Assembly: GCF_001610875.1 (NCBI RefSeq)
Contig: NZ_CP011272.1
Coordinates: forward strand, 62,001 to 126,000
Source: Pirellula sp. SH-Sr6A
GTDB lineage: Bacteria > Planctomycetota > Planctomycetia > Pirellulales > Pirellulaceae
Length of the DNA: 64,000 bases
Direction of reading: 5' to 3'
The translations under genes and the position numbers were made by a program. Shown piece by piece: positions 26,973 to 36,538 of this stretch; position 1 is the stretch's first letter, and each line of letters opens with the position of its first letter. The notes beneath the pieces were generated by a model. It searched no databases. It was given only the letters and a program-made list of their open reading frames with translations, and was not told the DNA's origin.

Positions 26973-28529
26973 ATGGGCAATCTCGCCAAGGCTTGGATTC
27001 AGCTTCATCCCAACGACAACTGCATCGTCGCATTGCGGTCGCTTCAAACCGGCGAAACGGTCGAGAACAGCGTTAATTCCACCTTGGTCCGGCAGCCGAT
27101 TGACGCTGGCCATAAAATGGCGATCCAATCGATCCAGCGGGGCGAGAGCATTCTGAAGTACGGCTGGCCGATCGGCGTCGCGACAGAGCCCATCGCTGCA
27201 GGAACTCATATCCACGATCACAATCTCAAGTGCGAGCATCGAATGGACTATGAGGGGCTCGCATCCATGACCCCCGAACCACCCCAACCGCTTGTTGGCA
27301 AAACATTTGAAGGTTATGTACGACCGAACGGAAAAGTTGGGACGCGGAACTACATCGGTATTATCTCGACAGTCAATTGCTCGGCTTCCGTATCACGTTA
27401 TATCGCAAATCATTTCACCCCTGAACTGCTGAGCCAATACCCTAACGTCGACGGTGTCGTCGCTTTCAAGCATGACAGCGGCTGCGGATTGGCTTATGAG
27501 GGGATCAAACACCGAACATTGAGCCGTGTCTTAGGTGGCATTGCGAAGCATCCGAACATCGCGGCTTATCTGCTGATCGGTCTTGGGTGCGAACAGAATA
27601 CGCTCGGGCATCTGATGAAGGCACAGAGATTGGTTTCACTTCGCATGCCAGGGCAGTCCACCGCTGCGACGATGGACATTCCAATTCTTTCGATGCAGGA
27701 CATCGGCGGAACGGCAAAGACCGTCGCAAAGGGTGTCGAACTGGTTCAGGAGCTCCTTCCGATCGTCAACAGCTATCGACGCACGACCGTTCCTGCCAGC
27801 GAACTTATTCTTGCGACTAAATGCGGTGGTTCGGATGGTTATTCAGGCATCACAGCCAATCCAGCTCTTGGAATCGCATCCGATCTACTGATTGCAGCTG
27901 GAGGTACCTCGATCTTGGGAGAGACTACCGAGCTGTACGGAGCGGAGCAGCTCTTTACAAAGCGAGCTGCAAACGAAGCGGTTTCTCGCAAACTGCTCAC
28001 CAAGATGGAATGGTGGATTGATTACACAAAACACTACCATGAAGAATTCGACAACAACCCATCCCTTGGGAACAAGGCGGGGGGACTCACCACCATTATC
28101 GAGAAGTCCCTCGGAGCTGCTGCCAAAGGGGGGAGCACGGCGCTGCAAGACGTGTACGAATACGGTGAAATCGTCGACCGCAAGGGGCTTGTGATTGTCG
28201 ACTCACCGGGGTTCGATCCTGTTTGCGTGACCGGAATGGTCGCAAGTGGCGCCAATGTCGTTGTGTTCACGACTGGCCGAGGAAGTTGCTTTGGGTGCAA
28301 ACCTGTTCCCAGTATCAAAGTCGCAACCAACAGCGCCCTCTACCGACGTATGCCCGATGATATGGACCTTAACATGGGAACCGTTCTGGAAGACGAAAGC
28401 CTGCAGGACGCCGGCGAGCGCTTGTTTAACGAAATCCTAGCTACTGCCAGTGGAAAGAAGACGAAGAGCGAATTGCTCGGATACGGGGACGACGAATTCT
28501 GCCCCTGGCCAATCGGCCCGACTCTTTGA
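26973..28529 (+). CDS. UxaA-family altronate/galactarate-type dehydratase
   Basis: A 518-residue sugar-acid dehydratase of the UxaA/GarD family, which removes water from altronate, galactarate or related acids in hexuronate catabolism. The N-terminal SAF domain is seen as WIQLHPNDNCIVALRSLQTG with GHKMAIQSI. The main domain begins GYVRPNGKVGTRNYIGIIST, followed by FKHDSGCGLAYEG, LGCEQNT, ATKCGGSDGYSGITANPALG and the C-terminal FTTGRGSCFGCKPVPSIKVA. Conserved cysteines in these motifs are candidates for the metal site. Both domains are on one chain, as in E. coli UxaA. No other hexuronate gene is close, so the exact substrate is left open. ATG 26973 is chosen over upstream in-frame codons, which overlap the divergent DJ-1 start. 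Confidence 0.9.
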   Translation: MGNLAKAWIQLHPNDNCIVALRSLQTGETVENSVNSTLVRQPIDAGHKMAIQSIQRGESILKYGWPIGVATEPIAAGTHIHDHNLKCEHRMDYEGLASMTPEPPQPLVGKTFEGYVRPNGKVGTRNYIGIISTVNCSASVSRYIANHFTPELLSQYPNVDGVVAFKHDSGCGLAYEGIKHRTLSRVLGGIAKHPNIAAYLLIGLGCEQNTLGHLMKAQRLVSLRMPGQSTAATMDIPILSMQDIGGTAKTVAKGVELVQELLPIVNSYRRTTVPASELILATKCGGSDGYSGITANPALGIASDLLIAAGGTSILGETTELYGAEQLFTKRAANEAVSRKLLTKMEWWIDYTKHYHEEFDNNPSLGNKAGGLTTIIEKSLGAAAKGGSTALQDVYEYGEIVDRKGLVIVDSPGFDPVCVTGMVASGANVVVFTTGRGSCFGCKPVPSIKVATNSALYRRMPDDMDLNMGTVLEDESLQDAGERLFNEILATASGKKTKSELLGYGDDEFCPWPIGPTL

Positions 28530-28553
28530 TCTATTAACGCAATGCAACCTGAT

Positions 28554-28596
28554 CTCGGGATCCTTTGAGTTAAACCAACGCAAAAGGATCCGCGAG
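28554..28596. terminator. Hairpin between convergent genes, possible bidirectional terminator
   Basis: An inverted repeat GGATCCTTT (28558-28566) and AAAGGATCC (28583-28591) is extended by CTCG/CGAG across one bulged base, with a 15-16 base loop. It sits between the uxaA-like gene and transketolase, which converge. No U-tract follows on either strand, so action as an intrinsic terminator is likely but not certain. Confidence 0.5.
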
Positions 28597-28658
28597 AAAG
28601 GTTTCTTAACTTGCCGGACAAAAGTTGGTTGCAGTCCCAACGCGACTCGTGCAGCGTT

Positions 28659-30713
28659 TTACTTCTTCGCCAACATCGTCTCGACTTGGTTGACGATGTT
28701 CTCTGGGGTGATCTTGAAGTGCTCGTAAAGTTGGTTCGCTGGTGCGGATGCCCCGAAGGTGCTCATGCCAACGAATTTACCATCGATACCGATGTATTTA
28801 TCCCAACCGAGTCGAATGCCAGCCTCACATGCGACGCGAGCCGTGATCGAACTTGGCAATACCGTCGCCTTGTAGGAATCGTCTTGCTCGTCGAACAACT
28901 CCATGCACGGGACGCTGACGACGCGAGCCTTGATACCCTTGGCTGCAAGTAGTTCTTGGGCTTTGAGGCAGATGGGGATCTCCGATCCCGTTCCAAGAAT
29001 CAGTGCCTGTGCTTCGCCATCGCATTCGCTCAAGACATAAGCGCCCTTGAGTACTCCTTCGGCAGCCCCGTATTGGGTGCGATCCAAAGTCGGTACATTC
29101 TGTCTCGAAAGGACCATGGCAGTGGGATGATTGTCGATGCTCAAGGCCGCTTTGTAGGCGAACAGCACTTCGTTCGCATCCCCAGGGCGGAATACGTACA
29201 GCCCAGGAATTGCGCGGCATGCTGCCAAATGTTCGACCGGTTGGTGGGTCGGGCCATCCTCGCCCAGACCGATCGAATCGTGCGTCAACACGTAGAGGAC
29301 CGGCTGATGCATGATGCTGCTCAATCGCATCGACGGTCGCATATAGTCGGTGAAGACGAAGAAGGTCGCGCCGTAGGCTCGTAGTCCCGAAAGACTCATT
29401 CCGTTCAGAGAAGCCGCCATGGCATGTTCGCGAATACCGAAGTGCATATTGCGGCCCGTATAGTTAGCGGACCCAAAGCTTCCGAAGCCATCCAAGTTGG
29501 TCATGGTGGAAGGAGCCAAGTCCGCGGAGCCGCCAAAGAGGCTCGGAAGGTTGGGAGCGAGCATGTTCAACACCTTGCCACTGCTCACGCGCGTCGCCAA
29601 ACCCTTCGCATCGGTCGCGAACTCTTTGAGTCCGGCATCCCAGCCTGCCGGAAGCTTGCGATCGATGATGGATTGAACGTCCGCAGCCTCCTTCGGAAAC
29701 TTCGCTTTGTATTCGGCAAACTTTGCCATCCAAGCGGCCGAAGAGGCGGCACCCTTTTTACCGATAGTATCGGCGAAGACTTTGCGGGTGACGTCGGGCA
29801 CATGGAACTTCTCATTCTCAGGCCATCCATATGCCTTCTTCGTCAATTTGATTTCTTCATCACCGAGCGGTGCCCCGTGTGCTCCGTGGGTGTTGGCTTT
29901 GTTGGGAGATCCGAATCCGATCACCGACTTTACGATGATCAAGGTTGGACGATCCTGGGTCGATTTGAAGCTCGCGAACGCTGCCTGAAGTGCAGACAGG
30001 TCGTTGGCGTCGGCGACTTGAACAACGTTCCAACCAAGACCTTGGAACTTAAGGGCTACGTTTTCACTGTAAGCTAGATCCGTGTGCCCTTCGATAGTGA
30101 TCCCGTTGTCGTCGTAGATCCAGCATAGGTTCGACAGCCGCAAGTGACCGGCGAGCGAGGCTGCCTCGCAAGCGACACCTTCCATCAAATCGCCATCACC
30201 GCAGAGTGCGTAAACGTTGTAGTCGAAGAGATCGTATCCAGGCTTGTTGTAGGTCGCTCCGAGAAACTTGGACGCGATCGCCATCCCAACCGAATTCCCG
30301 ACTCCTTGACCTAGTGGTCCGGTAGTCGTTTCGATACCCGTCGCGTATCCGAATTCTGGGTGACCTGCGCAGGGGCTATGCAGCTGACGGAAATTCTTCA
30401 GGTTATCAAGCGTGAGAGCAGGTTCGGCAGTCACGTTTCCATGCGCATCGACATTGCGAATGCCCGCGAGATGGATCAACGAATAGAGGAGCATGGACGC
30501 ATGGCCGCACGAAAGAACAAAGCGATCGCGATTCGGCCAAAGTGGCTGAGCTGGATCGTAGTTCATCGCGTCGGTCCAAATCTGAAACGCGACAGGAGCC
30601 AGAGCCATCGGTGTACCTGGGTGCCCGCTATTCGCAGCTTGCACGCCATCCATGCTAAGGGTTCGAATGGTGTCGATAGCGACTTGGGTTGGGCTGGTAA
30701 CGGGTGCGTTCAT
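28659..30713 (-). CDS. tkt: Transketolase
   Basis: A thiamine diphosphate enzyme that moves two-carbon ketol units between sugar phosphates in the pentose phosphate pathway. The 684-residue product has the usual three-domain layout. The N-terminal domain has ANSGHPGTPMALAP (28-40) and the ThDP/Mg motif GDGDLMEG (172-179) followed by IYDDNGITIEGHTD. The pyrimidine domain has HFGIREHAMAA and HDSIGLGEDGPTHQPVEHLA, which includes catalytic and cofactor-binding residues. The C-terminal domain starts near LILGTGSEIPICLKAQELLA. It is complete and looks functional. It faces the uxaA-like gene across a strong hairpin and is divergent from fumC by 250 bp. Confidence 0.97.
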   Translation of the reverse strand: MNAPVTSPTQVAIDTIRTLSMDGVQAANSGHPGTPMALAPVAFQIWTDAMNYDPAQPLWPNRDRFVLSCGHASMLLYSLIHLAGIRNVDAHGNVTAEPALTLDNLKNFRQLHSPCAGHPEFGYATGIETTTGPLGQGVGNSVGMAIASKFLGATYNKPGYDLFDYNVYALCGDGDLMEGVACEAASLAGHLRLSNLCWIYDDNGITIEGHTDLAYSENVALKFQGLGWNVVQVADANDLSALQAAFASFKSTQDRPTLIIVKSVIGFGSPNKANTHGAHGAPLGDEEIKLTKKAYGWPENEKFHVPDVTRKVFADTIGKKGAASSAAWMAKFAEYKAKFPKEAADVQSIIDRKLPAGWDAGLKEFATDAKGLATRVSSGKVLNMLAPNLPSLFGGSADLAPSTMTNLDGFGSFGSANYTGRNMHFGIREHAMAASLNGMSLSGLRAYGATFFVFTDYMRPSMRLSSIMHQPVLYVLTHDSIGLGEDGPTHQPVEHLAACRAIPGLYVFRPGDANEVLFAYKAALSIDNHPTAMVLSRQNVPTLDRTQYGAAEGVLKGAYVLSECDGEAQALILGTGSEIPICLKAQELLAAKGIKARVVSVPCMELFDEQDDSYKATVLPSSITARVACEAGIRLGWDKYIGIDGKFVGMSTFGASAPANQLYEHFKITPENIVNQVETMLAKK

Positions 30714-30963
30714 AGATGGCCTGCGGATTAGTTGAGTTAATCAAAGAAGTGGCGTGCATCATTAGAACTCCGGGAAAATCCCTCTCCGGAGACCACTTTC
30801 TAAGACCGGAAGAATAACGCTTTCGAAGAGGTTAGGCAATGAGTCCTGACGGGACGGAAACAGCCGGTGGATGGGGGGGATTCTCGACTCGCGGGGCGGG
30901 ACATCTCTGATAGAATCTCAACGACACTCAGGACTCGTAACGCAAACCCTTCATCAACCGAAC

Positions 30964-32388
30964 ATGTCTGAATATCGAATCGAAGTGGACTCCATGGGCG
31001 AGGTACAAGTCCCCGCCAATGCTTACTACAGCGCTCAAACTCAGCGTGCCGTCGAGAATTTCCCCATTTCAGGCTGGGAGCTCCCGATCCCCCTCATCCG
31101 AGCGATGGGAAGAGTGAAATTGGCATGCGCGATCGCCAATCACGATTTGGGAAAGCTGACGGGTTCCGGAAAAACACGATTGAGCGAAGAGCAAGTCGCT
31201 GCGATGAAATCCGCTTGCCATGAGGTGATCGACGGGAAAATGGACGGCGAATTCCCGATCGATGTGTTCCAAACCGGCTCCGGTACCTCGAGCAACATGA
31301 ATGTGAATGAGGTCATCTCGAACCGAGCGATCGAGATATTGGGGGGGGATCGATTCTCCAAATCGAAACCAATCCACCCCAACGACCACGTCAATATGGG
31401 GCAAAGCACCAACGATACTTTCCCCACTGCTATTCACGTTGCAACCGCAGTTGAAATTGAGACCAAGTTGATCCCGATGCTGAAGCGATTTCACGAATCA
31501 CTTCAGGAGAAGGCCAGCAAATGGGATCGGGTTATCAAGATCGGACGAACCCACTTGATGGACGCAACGCCTCTTCGGCTGGGGCAAGAATTCGGAGGGT
31601 TTGCACGCCAAATCGAGCTGTCGATCGAGCGTGCCAAACAAGCCTTGAAGGGTGTTTTGGAACTGCCCGTGGGTGGAACCGCCGTAGGAAGTGGGATCAA
31701 CACCCACCCCGAATTCGGTGCGCGCGTAGCCAAAGCGCTCGCCGACCAAACGGGAATCCCATTCATCGAGGCGGTCAATCACTTCGAAGCCAACGCCCAA
31801 CGGGATGGATTGGTCGAATCGCACGGCCAGATCAAAGCGATTGCCATGACTCTTTTCAATCTATCGAACAATATCCGTTGGCTTGGATCAGGACCTCGTT
31901 GCGGGTTCTACGAAGTCATTTTGCCGGATCGCCAACCTGGCTCTTCGATCATGCCCGGAAAAGTGAACCCTGTAATGTGCGAAAGCATGATGCAACTCAC
32001 CGCCCGCGTCATGGGAAATGATACGACGATGACTCTATGCGGCGCATCGGGAGGCAATTTCCAGCTGAATATCATGATGCCCGTGATGGGACACGCCATG
32101 TTGGAGAGTATCATGTTACTCACCAACGGTGTCGGAGCGTTTATCGAGTTCTGCATGGACGGACTGGAGGCCAACCCGGAAGCGTGCGAGGCGAGCGTCG
32201 AGCAAAGCTTGTCCATGGTAACGAGTTTGAACCCACACATCGGATACGAGAAAGCGGCAAAGCTAACCAAGGAGGCGTTCGCATCCGGCAAAACGATCCG
32301 CGAACTTTGCTTGGAACAAAATGTGCTTCCGAAAGAGACGCTCGACGAAGCCCTTGACCCGTTCACAATGACCGAACCCCAGGCGTAG
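30964..32388 (+). CDS. fumC: Class II fumarate hydratase
   Basis: This enzyme hydrates fumarate to malate in the citric acid cycle and needs no iron-sulfur cluster. The 474-residue product begins SEYRIEVDSMGEVQVPANAY and has the superfamily motifs GSGTSSNMNVNEVISNRA (about 105-122), HVNMGQSTNDTFPTAIH (142-158) and the signature GSSIMPGKVNPVMCE (about 326-340) with the catalytic loop serine. Class II assignment rests on length and these motifs; aspartase shares the fold but the N-terminus fits FumC. ATG 30964 was chosen; upstream in-frame codons to 30871 add non-conserved residues. TAGAAT at 30911-30916 may be a -10 element. The tkt gene is divergent upstream. Confidence 0.95.
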   Translation: MSEYRIEVDSMGEVQVPANAYYSAQTQRAVENFPISGWELPIPLIRAMGRVKLACAIANHDLGKLTGSGKTRLSEEQVAAMKSACHEVIDGKMDGEFPIDVFQTGSGTSSNMNVNEVISNRAIEILGGDRFSKSKPIHPNDHVNMGQSTNDTFPTAIHVATAVEIETKLIPMLKRFHESLQEKASKWDRVIKIGRTHLMDATPLRLGQEFGGFARQIELSIERAKQALKGVLELPVGGTAVGSGINTHPEFGARVAKALADQTGIPFIEAVNHFEANAQRDGLVESHGQIKAIAMTLFNLSNNIRWLGSGPRCGFYEVILPDRQPGSSIMPGKVNPVMCESMMQLTARVMGNDTTMTLCGASGGNFQLNIMMPVMGHAMLESIMLLTNGVGAFIEFCMDGLEANPEACEASVEQSLSMVTSLNPHIGYEKAAKLTKEAFASGKTIRELCLEQNVLPKETLDEALDPFTMTEPQA

Positions 32389-32434
32389 CTCGCCCGCTGC
32401 GTGCTCGGTCGATTTGGTTGACAGAAACTAGCCG

Positions 32435-32464
32435 ATCGATGAACTGGCCCATCGATGAACTGGC
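32435..32464. repeat. Short tandem direct repeat, 14 bp unit
   Basis: ATCGATGAACTGGC occurs at 32435-32448 and again at 32451-32464 in the 285-bp gap downstream of fumC. It is a simple two-copy duplication with a 16-bp period. No gene or RNA structure was recognised in the rest of the gap. Confidence 0.7.
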
Positions 32465-32673
32465 GCAACGATCGTTTTGCCGAGGCTCTCGCTACATTTT
32501 GCAAGCCTGGGTGAATGATGGTTCACTCCGAGCAGAGCAAACAGCAGCACTTTGCGTAGAGCATAGTGGGGCGAAGCCACAGAGCGTGGAATACCAAAAG
32601 TCGCGATCATCCCATTCCTTTCCAACACCTCCTGGCTCGTGGTCAGTGGGTGCAAGTCCCCGGAGTTCCTATC

Positions 32674-33645
32674 ATGCGAAACCAAACCATGCGTTCCCTG
32701 ATCTCTCTTTGGTGCAAGCCCTTGCTCATTGGATGCATTGCTTTGTTCGGTTCCACAGGATTGAGTGCAGCAGAACCTCGTTCCTTTGAGTTGCCTCTTT
32801 GGAAGGATGGAGCCCCAGGTGCATTGGGGAGCGAGCCGAAGGACATTCCCTTGGCGATGGTACGTCTTCCGGAAAGCGGTGCTCCGACCGCTGCCTTGGT
32901 GGTTTGTCCTGGAGGTGGTTACGGGAATCTCGCAATGGGGCATGAGGGTCATGAGATCGCTGCTTGGGCGAATGAACTCGGGATGGCGGCCATCATTTGC
33001 GACTACCGACATCGCAACAAAGGCTATGGCCACCCAGCTCCGATGCAAGATGCGATGCGAGCCGTCCGATTGACGCGAGCTATGGCAAAGGAGTGGAATA
33101 TCGATCCGAATCGGGTCGGGATTATGGGGTTCTCGGCAGGCGGCCACCTTGTTTCGACGGTACTAACTCAGTTCGATCTTGGGGACGCGAATTCAACCGA
33201 TCCCATCTTGAAGCAATCCAGCCGACCTGATTTCGGAGTCCTTTGCTATCCGGTGATACTGTTTGGGAAACCGAAATCGCATAAAGGAAGCGAGAACAAT
33301 TTGCTTGGAAAATCTCCGGATCCAGAGTTGCTAGCATCGCTGCAGAACGCGGATCGCGTTACGAAGGAAACCCCTCCGACGTTCCTTTTCCACACGATGG
33401 AAGACACGGCCGTACCTCCTGAAAACTCGTTGGAGTTTTACGCGGCGATGGTGAAAGCGGGCGTGCCGGGAGAGCTACATATCTACGAAAAGGGTCGGCA
33501 TGGTGTCGGTCTCGGGAAAGCAATTCCTGCTACTGGTGATTGGTCCAACGCACTCCAACGCTGGCTGGCTTCTCGTGGCATTGTTGAACTCACTGCACCG
33601 GTAAGTTCGGGCCGCAAACCAGCGACTTTGGAAGCGAAAGAATAG
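32674..33645 (+). CDS. Secreted alpha/beta hydrolase (esterase/BD-FAE-like)
   Basis: A 323-residue exported alpha/beta-hydrolase. A signal peptide (LLIGCIALFGSTGLSAAE, cleavage near 34) is followed by LPLWKDGAPGALG, typical of planctomycete esterase/xylanase-like hydrolases. The oxyanion-hole region is VVCPGGGYGNLAMGHEG, the nucleophile elbow is GFSAGG with Ser154, and the acid and base are likely the Asp in HTMEDTAVPPENSLEFY and the His in EKGRHGVGLG. A role in removing acyl groups from polysaccharides is inferred from the family, not shown. ATG 32674 is favoured because GGAG lies eight bases upstream; ATG 32689 is an alternative. It stands alone between fumC and the methyltransferase gene. 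Confidence 0.9.
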   Translation: MRNQTMRSLISLWCKPLLIGCIALFGSTGLSAAEPRSFELPLWKDGAPGALGSEPKDIPLAMVRLPESGAPTAALVVCPGGGYGNLAMGHEGHEIAAWANELGMAAIICDYRHRNKGYGHPAPMQDAMRAVRLTRAMAKEWNIDPNRVGIMGFSAGGHLVSTVLTQFDLGDANSTDPILKQSSRPDFGVLCYPVILFGKPKSHKGSENNLLGKSPDPELLASLQNADRVTKETPPTFLFHTMEDTAVPPENSLEFYAAMVKAGVPGELHIYEKGRHGVGLGKAIPATGDWSNALQRWLASRGIVELTAPVSSGRKPATLEAKE

Positions 33646-33714
33646 CAATCCATTCTTGACGCCCCTTTGTACTTTTGTTCTGTACTCCAGTCCGAGACGA
33701 AACCGACCGATTTT

Positions 33715-35010
33715 ATGGATGATTCCCTCAAAGCGTTGATCCCTAACCGAAACGCTTCGATGCCTGCGGTCTTCGTCAACCGACCGATGCTTCACCCCAA
33801 TATCTACCGCAAACGGATCCTTCAAACGGAAGGGAATCCAGTCGCTGGCCAATGGGTTGCTGTTTATTCGGTGAATTCGGATTACCCAGATCGCGATTCG
33901 GAGGGAAGAAGAACGGGTGGAACTCGATCCGAGTCTGAGCCAAGTCTCTTCGCCTATGGGATCTACAATCCTCGATCCGAAGTGGCCGTTCGACTGATGT
34001 CTTGGTGGGGAGAGTGGCCGGACGACGCCTTTTGGGATCGGATTGTCGATCAAGCCGTTTCGCTGCGACGGGATGTTCTCCGACTCGATGAGACCACCGA
34101 CGCCTATCGAGTCATGCACGGCGAAGCGGACGGCGTGCCAGGCTTAGTCGTCGATCGCTACGGGGATTGCCTGAGCGCTGAGCTCTTCAGTTTGGGCATG
34201 TCGTATCGATGCGAGGCAATTCTGGAGCGATTGCAATCGCGACTGGGGACCAAGCACTGGCTGATCCAAGAGTGCCCCCAATTTCTCAGCCAAGAGGGAT
34301 TGTCCGTTCCCTCGCGAAAATCGGAAGGATTGTCTCCGACTGTCACCGTCCAAGAAAACGGCGTGAAGTATCGCATCCATTTCGGCACGGGACATAAAAC
34401 AGGGTTCTTCTGCGATCAACGGGATAATCGAAAGCAGTTGGCGCACTTTTCTAAAGGAAAATCGGTTCTCGATCTTTGCTGCTATACGGGAGGATTTTCT
34501 GTGCAAGCGGCGAAAGCGGGGGAAGCGTCCGATGTGACCGGGGTCGATCTCGATGATGAGCCTTTGTCCATGGCCAAGAAGAATGCCGATATCAATCAAA
34601 CCCGAGTTCGCTTCGTTCAATCCGATGCGTTTGCCTTCATGCGTGATATGCTGCGAATCGGCCGACAATACGATGTAATTGTGCTTGATCCTCCCAAACT
34701 CATTCGTTCGCGAGCCGAATTGGAAGAAGGGAGCAAGAAGCATTTCGATTTGAACAAATTGGCGATGCAATTGGTGAAGCCAGGTGGGATCCTGTTGACT
34801 TGCTCCTGTGCCGGTTTGTTGGATTCCGAATCCTTCCAAGGTATTGTCCGCTCGGCCGCCAAAGCGACAGGCTTTGATACCGAAGGAAAGCCTCACCCGC
34901 CGCGTACGCTTCAAATTCTTCATTCCACTGGTGCAGCCCCCGATCATCCCGTCGTGGCGCACTGTCCCGAGACAGGCTATCTCAAAAGCATTTGGGCTAG
35001 GGTGCTTTAG
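33715..35010 (+). CDS. RlmI-like class I SAM-dependent rRNA methyltransferase
   Basis: A 431-residue member of the RlmI family, whose characterised member methylates C1962 of 23S rRNA. An N-terminal PUA-like region includes VAGQWVAVYSVNSD and LFAYGIYNPRSEVAVRLMSW. The middle contains ADGVPGLVVDRYGDCLSAEL and KTGFFCDQRDNRKQLAHFSK. The SAM-binding domain starts VLDLCCYTGGFSVQAAKAG, with the acidic VTGVDLDDEPL and the catalytic-loop VIVLDPPKLIRSRAELEEGS. The motif LLTCSCAGLLDSESF fits the Cys-containing loop of this family. The family is well supported, though exact rRNA position is inferred. ATG 33715 was chosen over TTG 33667; neither has a clear ribosome site. Confidence 0.92.
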   Translation: MDDSLKALIPNRNASMPAVFVNRPMLHPNIYRKRILQTEGNPVAGQWVAVYSVNSDYPDRDSEGRRTGGTRSESEPSLFAYGIYNPRSEVAVRLMSWWGEWPDDAFWDRIVDQAVSLRRDVLRLDETTDAYRVMHGEADGVPGLVVDRYGDCLSAELFSLGMSYRCEAILERLQSRLGTKHWLIQECPQFLSQEGLSVPSRKSEGLSPTVTVQENGVKYRIHFGTGHKTGFFCDQRDNRKQLAHFSKGKSVLDLCCYTGGFSVQAAKAGEASDVTGVDLDDEPLSMAKKNADINQTRVRFVQSDAFAFMRDMLRIGRQYDVIVLDPPKLIRSRAELEEGSKKHFDLNKLAMQLVKPGGILLTCSCAGLLDSESFQGIVRSAAKATGFDTEGKPHPPRTLQILHSTGAAPDHPVVAHCPETGYLKSIWARVL

Positions 35011-35039
35011 CCGCGTTTCCCGACTCCCATCGATTGAAC

Positions 35040-35045
35040 TATACT
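35040..35045 (+). promoter_or_regulatory. Possible -10 box for the PQQ-propeller gene
   Basis: TATACT occurs 49 bases before the ATG of the beta-propeller gene. The region 17-18 bases upstream (TTTCCC) is a poor -35 match, so this is a weak candidate. Confidence 0.25.
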
Positions 35046-35093
35046 GGAGACGGTGCATTCCCCTCCCCTCCCTTCCCACCTTGGCACGTTGCA

Positions 35094-36473
35094 ATGCGTT
35101 TCCTCGTCATGAATTTAGCCATCGGACGTCTCCATTCTGCTTCGAAGCGAATGCTGTCGGGCCTAGCTTTATCGATCGCCGTCGCGAACTTCGGGGCAAC
35201 GCTCGGTTATGGGCAAGCCTCCGATCCTGCCTATTCCGTTGAGTGGGCTTGGTCGCAACAGGATGTTGCTAGTGCAGGTAGTTCCTTCTGGCCGCAATAC
35301 CGAGGCCCACGAGGCGATGGTCATGCCCTAGCAGACGCGACACCTCCAATCCATTGGAGCGAGGAGAAGAATCTTACTTGGAAACAGGAACTAACGGGGA
35401 AGGCGTGGTCTTCACCGGTGGTTTGGGGGGATAGGCTATGGCTCACCAATGCAACGGACAATGGGCTATCCATGTCGGTCCATTGCTTTGAATTGGCAAC
35501 CGGAAAAGCGCTCTGGGAACGTGTCTTGTTTAAGAACCAAGAAGTGCAAAAGGATTTTCACGTCTTCAATTCCTACGCATCACCGACTCCCGTAGTGGAT
35601 GGAAAGCACCTCTTTGTCAGTTTTGGTGCTTACGGAACGGCTTGCTTGGATAAAGAAACAGGGGGCACCATCTGGGAGCGACGCGACCTCCCCTGCAATC
35701 ATTACCGAGGAGCAGGTTCTTCACCGATCCTTTTCGAAAACTCTCTTATCTTCCATATGGATGGGTTCGACGTGCAGTACATTGTCGCCCTGGATCGATC
35801 CAACGGCACGACGCTATGGAAGACCGATCGCGACATCGACTACGGGACTGACAATGGGGATTACAAAAAGGCCTATGGAACACCTCATGTTATTCCAGTG
35901 AAAAACGGCGACAGAACCGACCTTCAGCTGATCAGTCCCGCCGCCAAAGCCGTGATCGCATACGACCCTCATTCGGGGAAAGAGTTATGGAAGGTCAGAT
36001 ACGAAGAACATTCGGCATCCCTGCGTCCTCTGTACGATGGGAGTGTCATCTACACGAGTACTGGTTTTAGCAAAGGGAAGTTGCTCGCGATTCGTCCGAT
36101 CGGTACGGGTGACCTGACCGAGAAAGGGGTGCTCTGGCAAGCTTCCAAATCGATTGGCGCCAAGCCGTCCCCACTCTTGATAGGAAACCAAGTGATTGCC
36201 CTGGAAGATCGCGGAGTGCTCTCTGCAATCAACAAAGAGACAGGAGAGACGGTTTGGCAGAAAAGGCTCGGTGGTGACTTTAGCAGCTCTCCCATCTTCG
36301 CCGGTGGCAAAATCTACTGCATGGACGAGCAAGGCAAAGGGCATGTTGTTTCACCGGAGGGAGAGGTATTGGCTGAGAATATCCTCTCTGCTGGTTGTCT
36401 AGCCTCTCCCGCCGCGGTTGGCGGCACCTTGCTTATTCGAACACGAAATGCTATCTACGCATTCCGCGAATGA
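35094..36473 (+). CDS. Secreted PQQ-like (BamB-type) beta-propeller protein
   Basis: A 459-residue exported protein with repeated PQQ/quinoprotein-type blades. The leader MRFLVMNLAIGRLHSASKRM continues into a hydrophobic stretch ending near LGYGQASDP. The mature part starts FWPQYRGPRGDGHALADATP, the typical opening of planctomycete proteins of this group, and the blade signatures include ELATGKALWERVLF, DKETGGTIWERRDL, DRSNGTTLWKTDRD, DPHSGKELWKVRYE and NKETGETVWQKRL. No quinone ligands or catalytic residues were identified, so it is probably a binding or scaffold protein rather than a dehydrogenase. It has no close operon partner: the DUF486 gene starts 65 bp downstream. Confidence 0.9.
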   Translation: MRFLVMNLAIGRLHSASKRMLSGLALSIAVANFGATLGYGQASDPAYSVEWAWSQQDVASAGSSFWPQYRGPRGDGHALADATPPIHWSEEKNLTWKQELTGKAWSSPVVWGDRLWLTNATDNGLSMSVHCFELATGKALWERVLFKNQEVQKDFHVFNSYASPTPVVDGKHLFVSFGAYGTACLDKETGGTIWERRDLPCNHYRGAGSSPILFENSLIFHMDGFDVQYIVALDRSNGTTLWKTDRDIDYGTDNGDYKKAYGTPHVIPVKNGDRTDLQLISPAAKAVIAYDPHSGKELWKVRYEEHSASLRPLYDGSVIYTSTGFSKGKLLAIRPIGTGDLTEKGVLWQASKSIGAKPSPLLIGNQVIALEDRGVLSAINKETGETVWQKRLGGDFSSSPIFAGGKIYCMDEQGKGHVVSPEGEVLAENILSAGCLASPAAVGGTLLIRTRNAIYAFRE

Positions 36474-36538
36474 ATCCTTAGCGAAGGTCTGCCACTCGGA
36501 AGGATTCACATTTTTTCATTGCAGCGAGGGAGTGTGTG

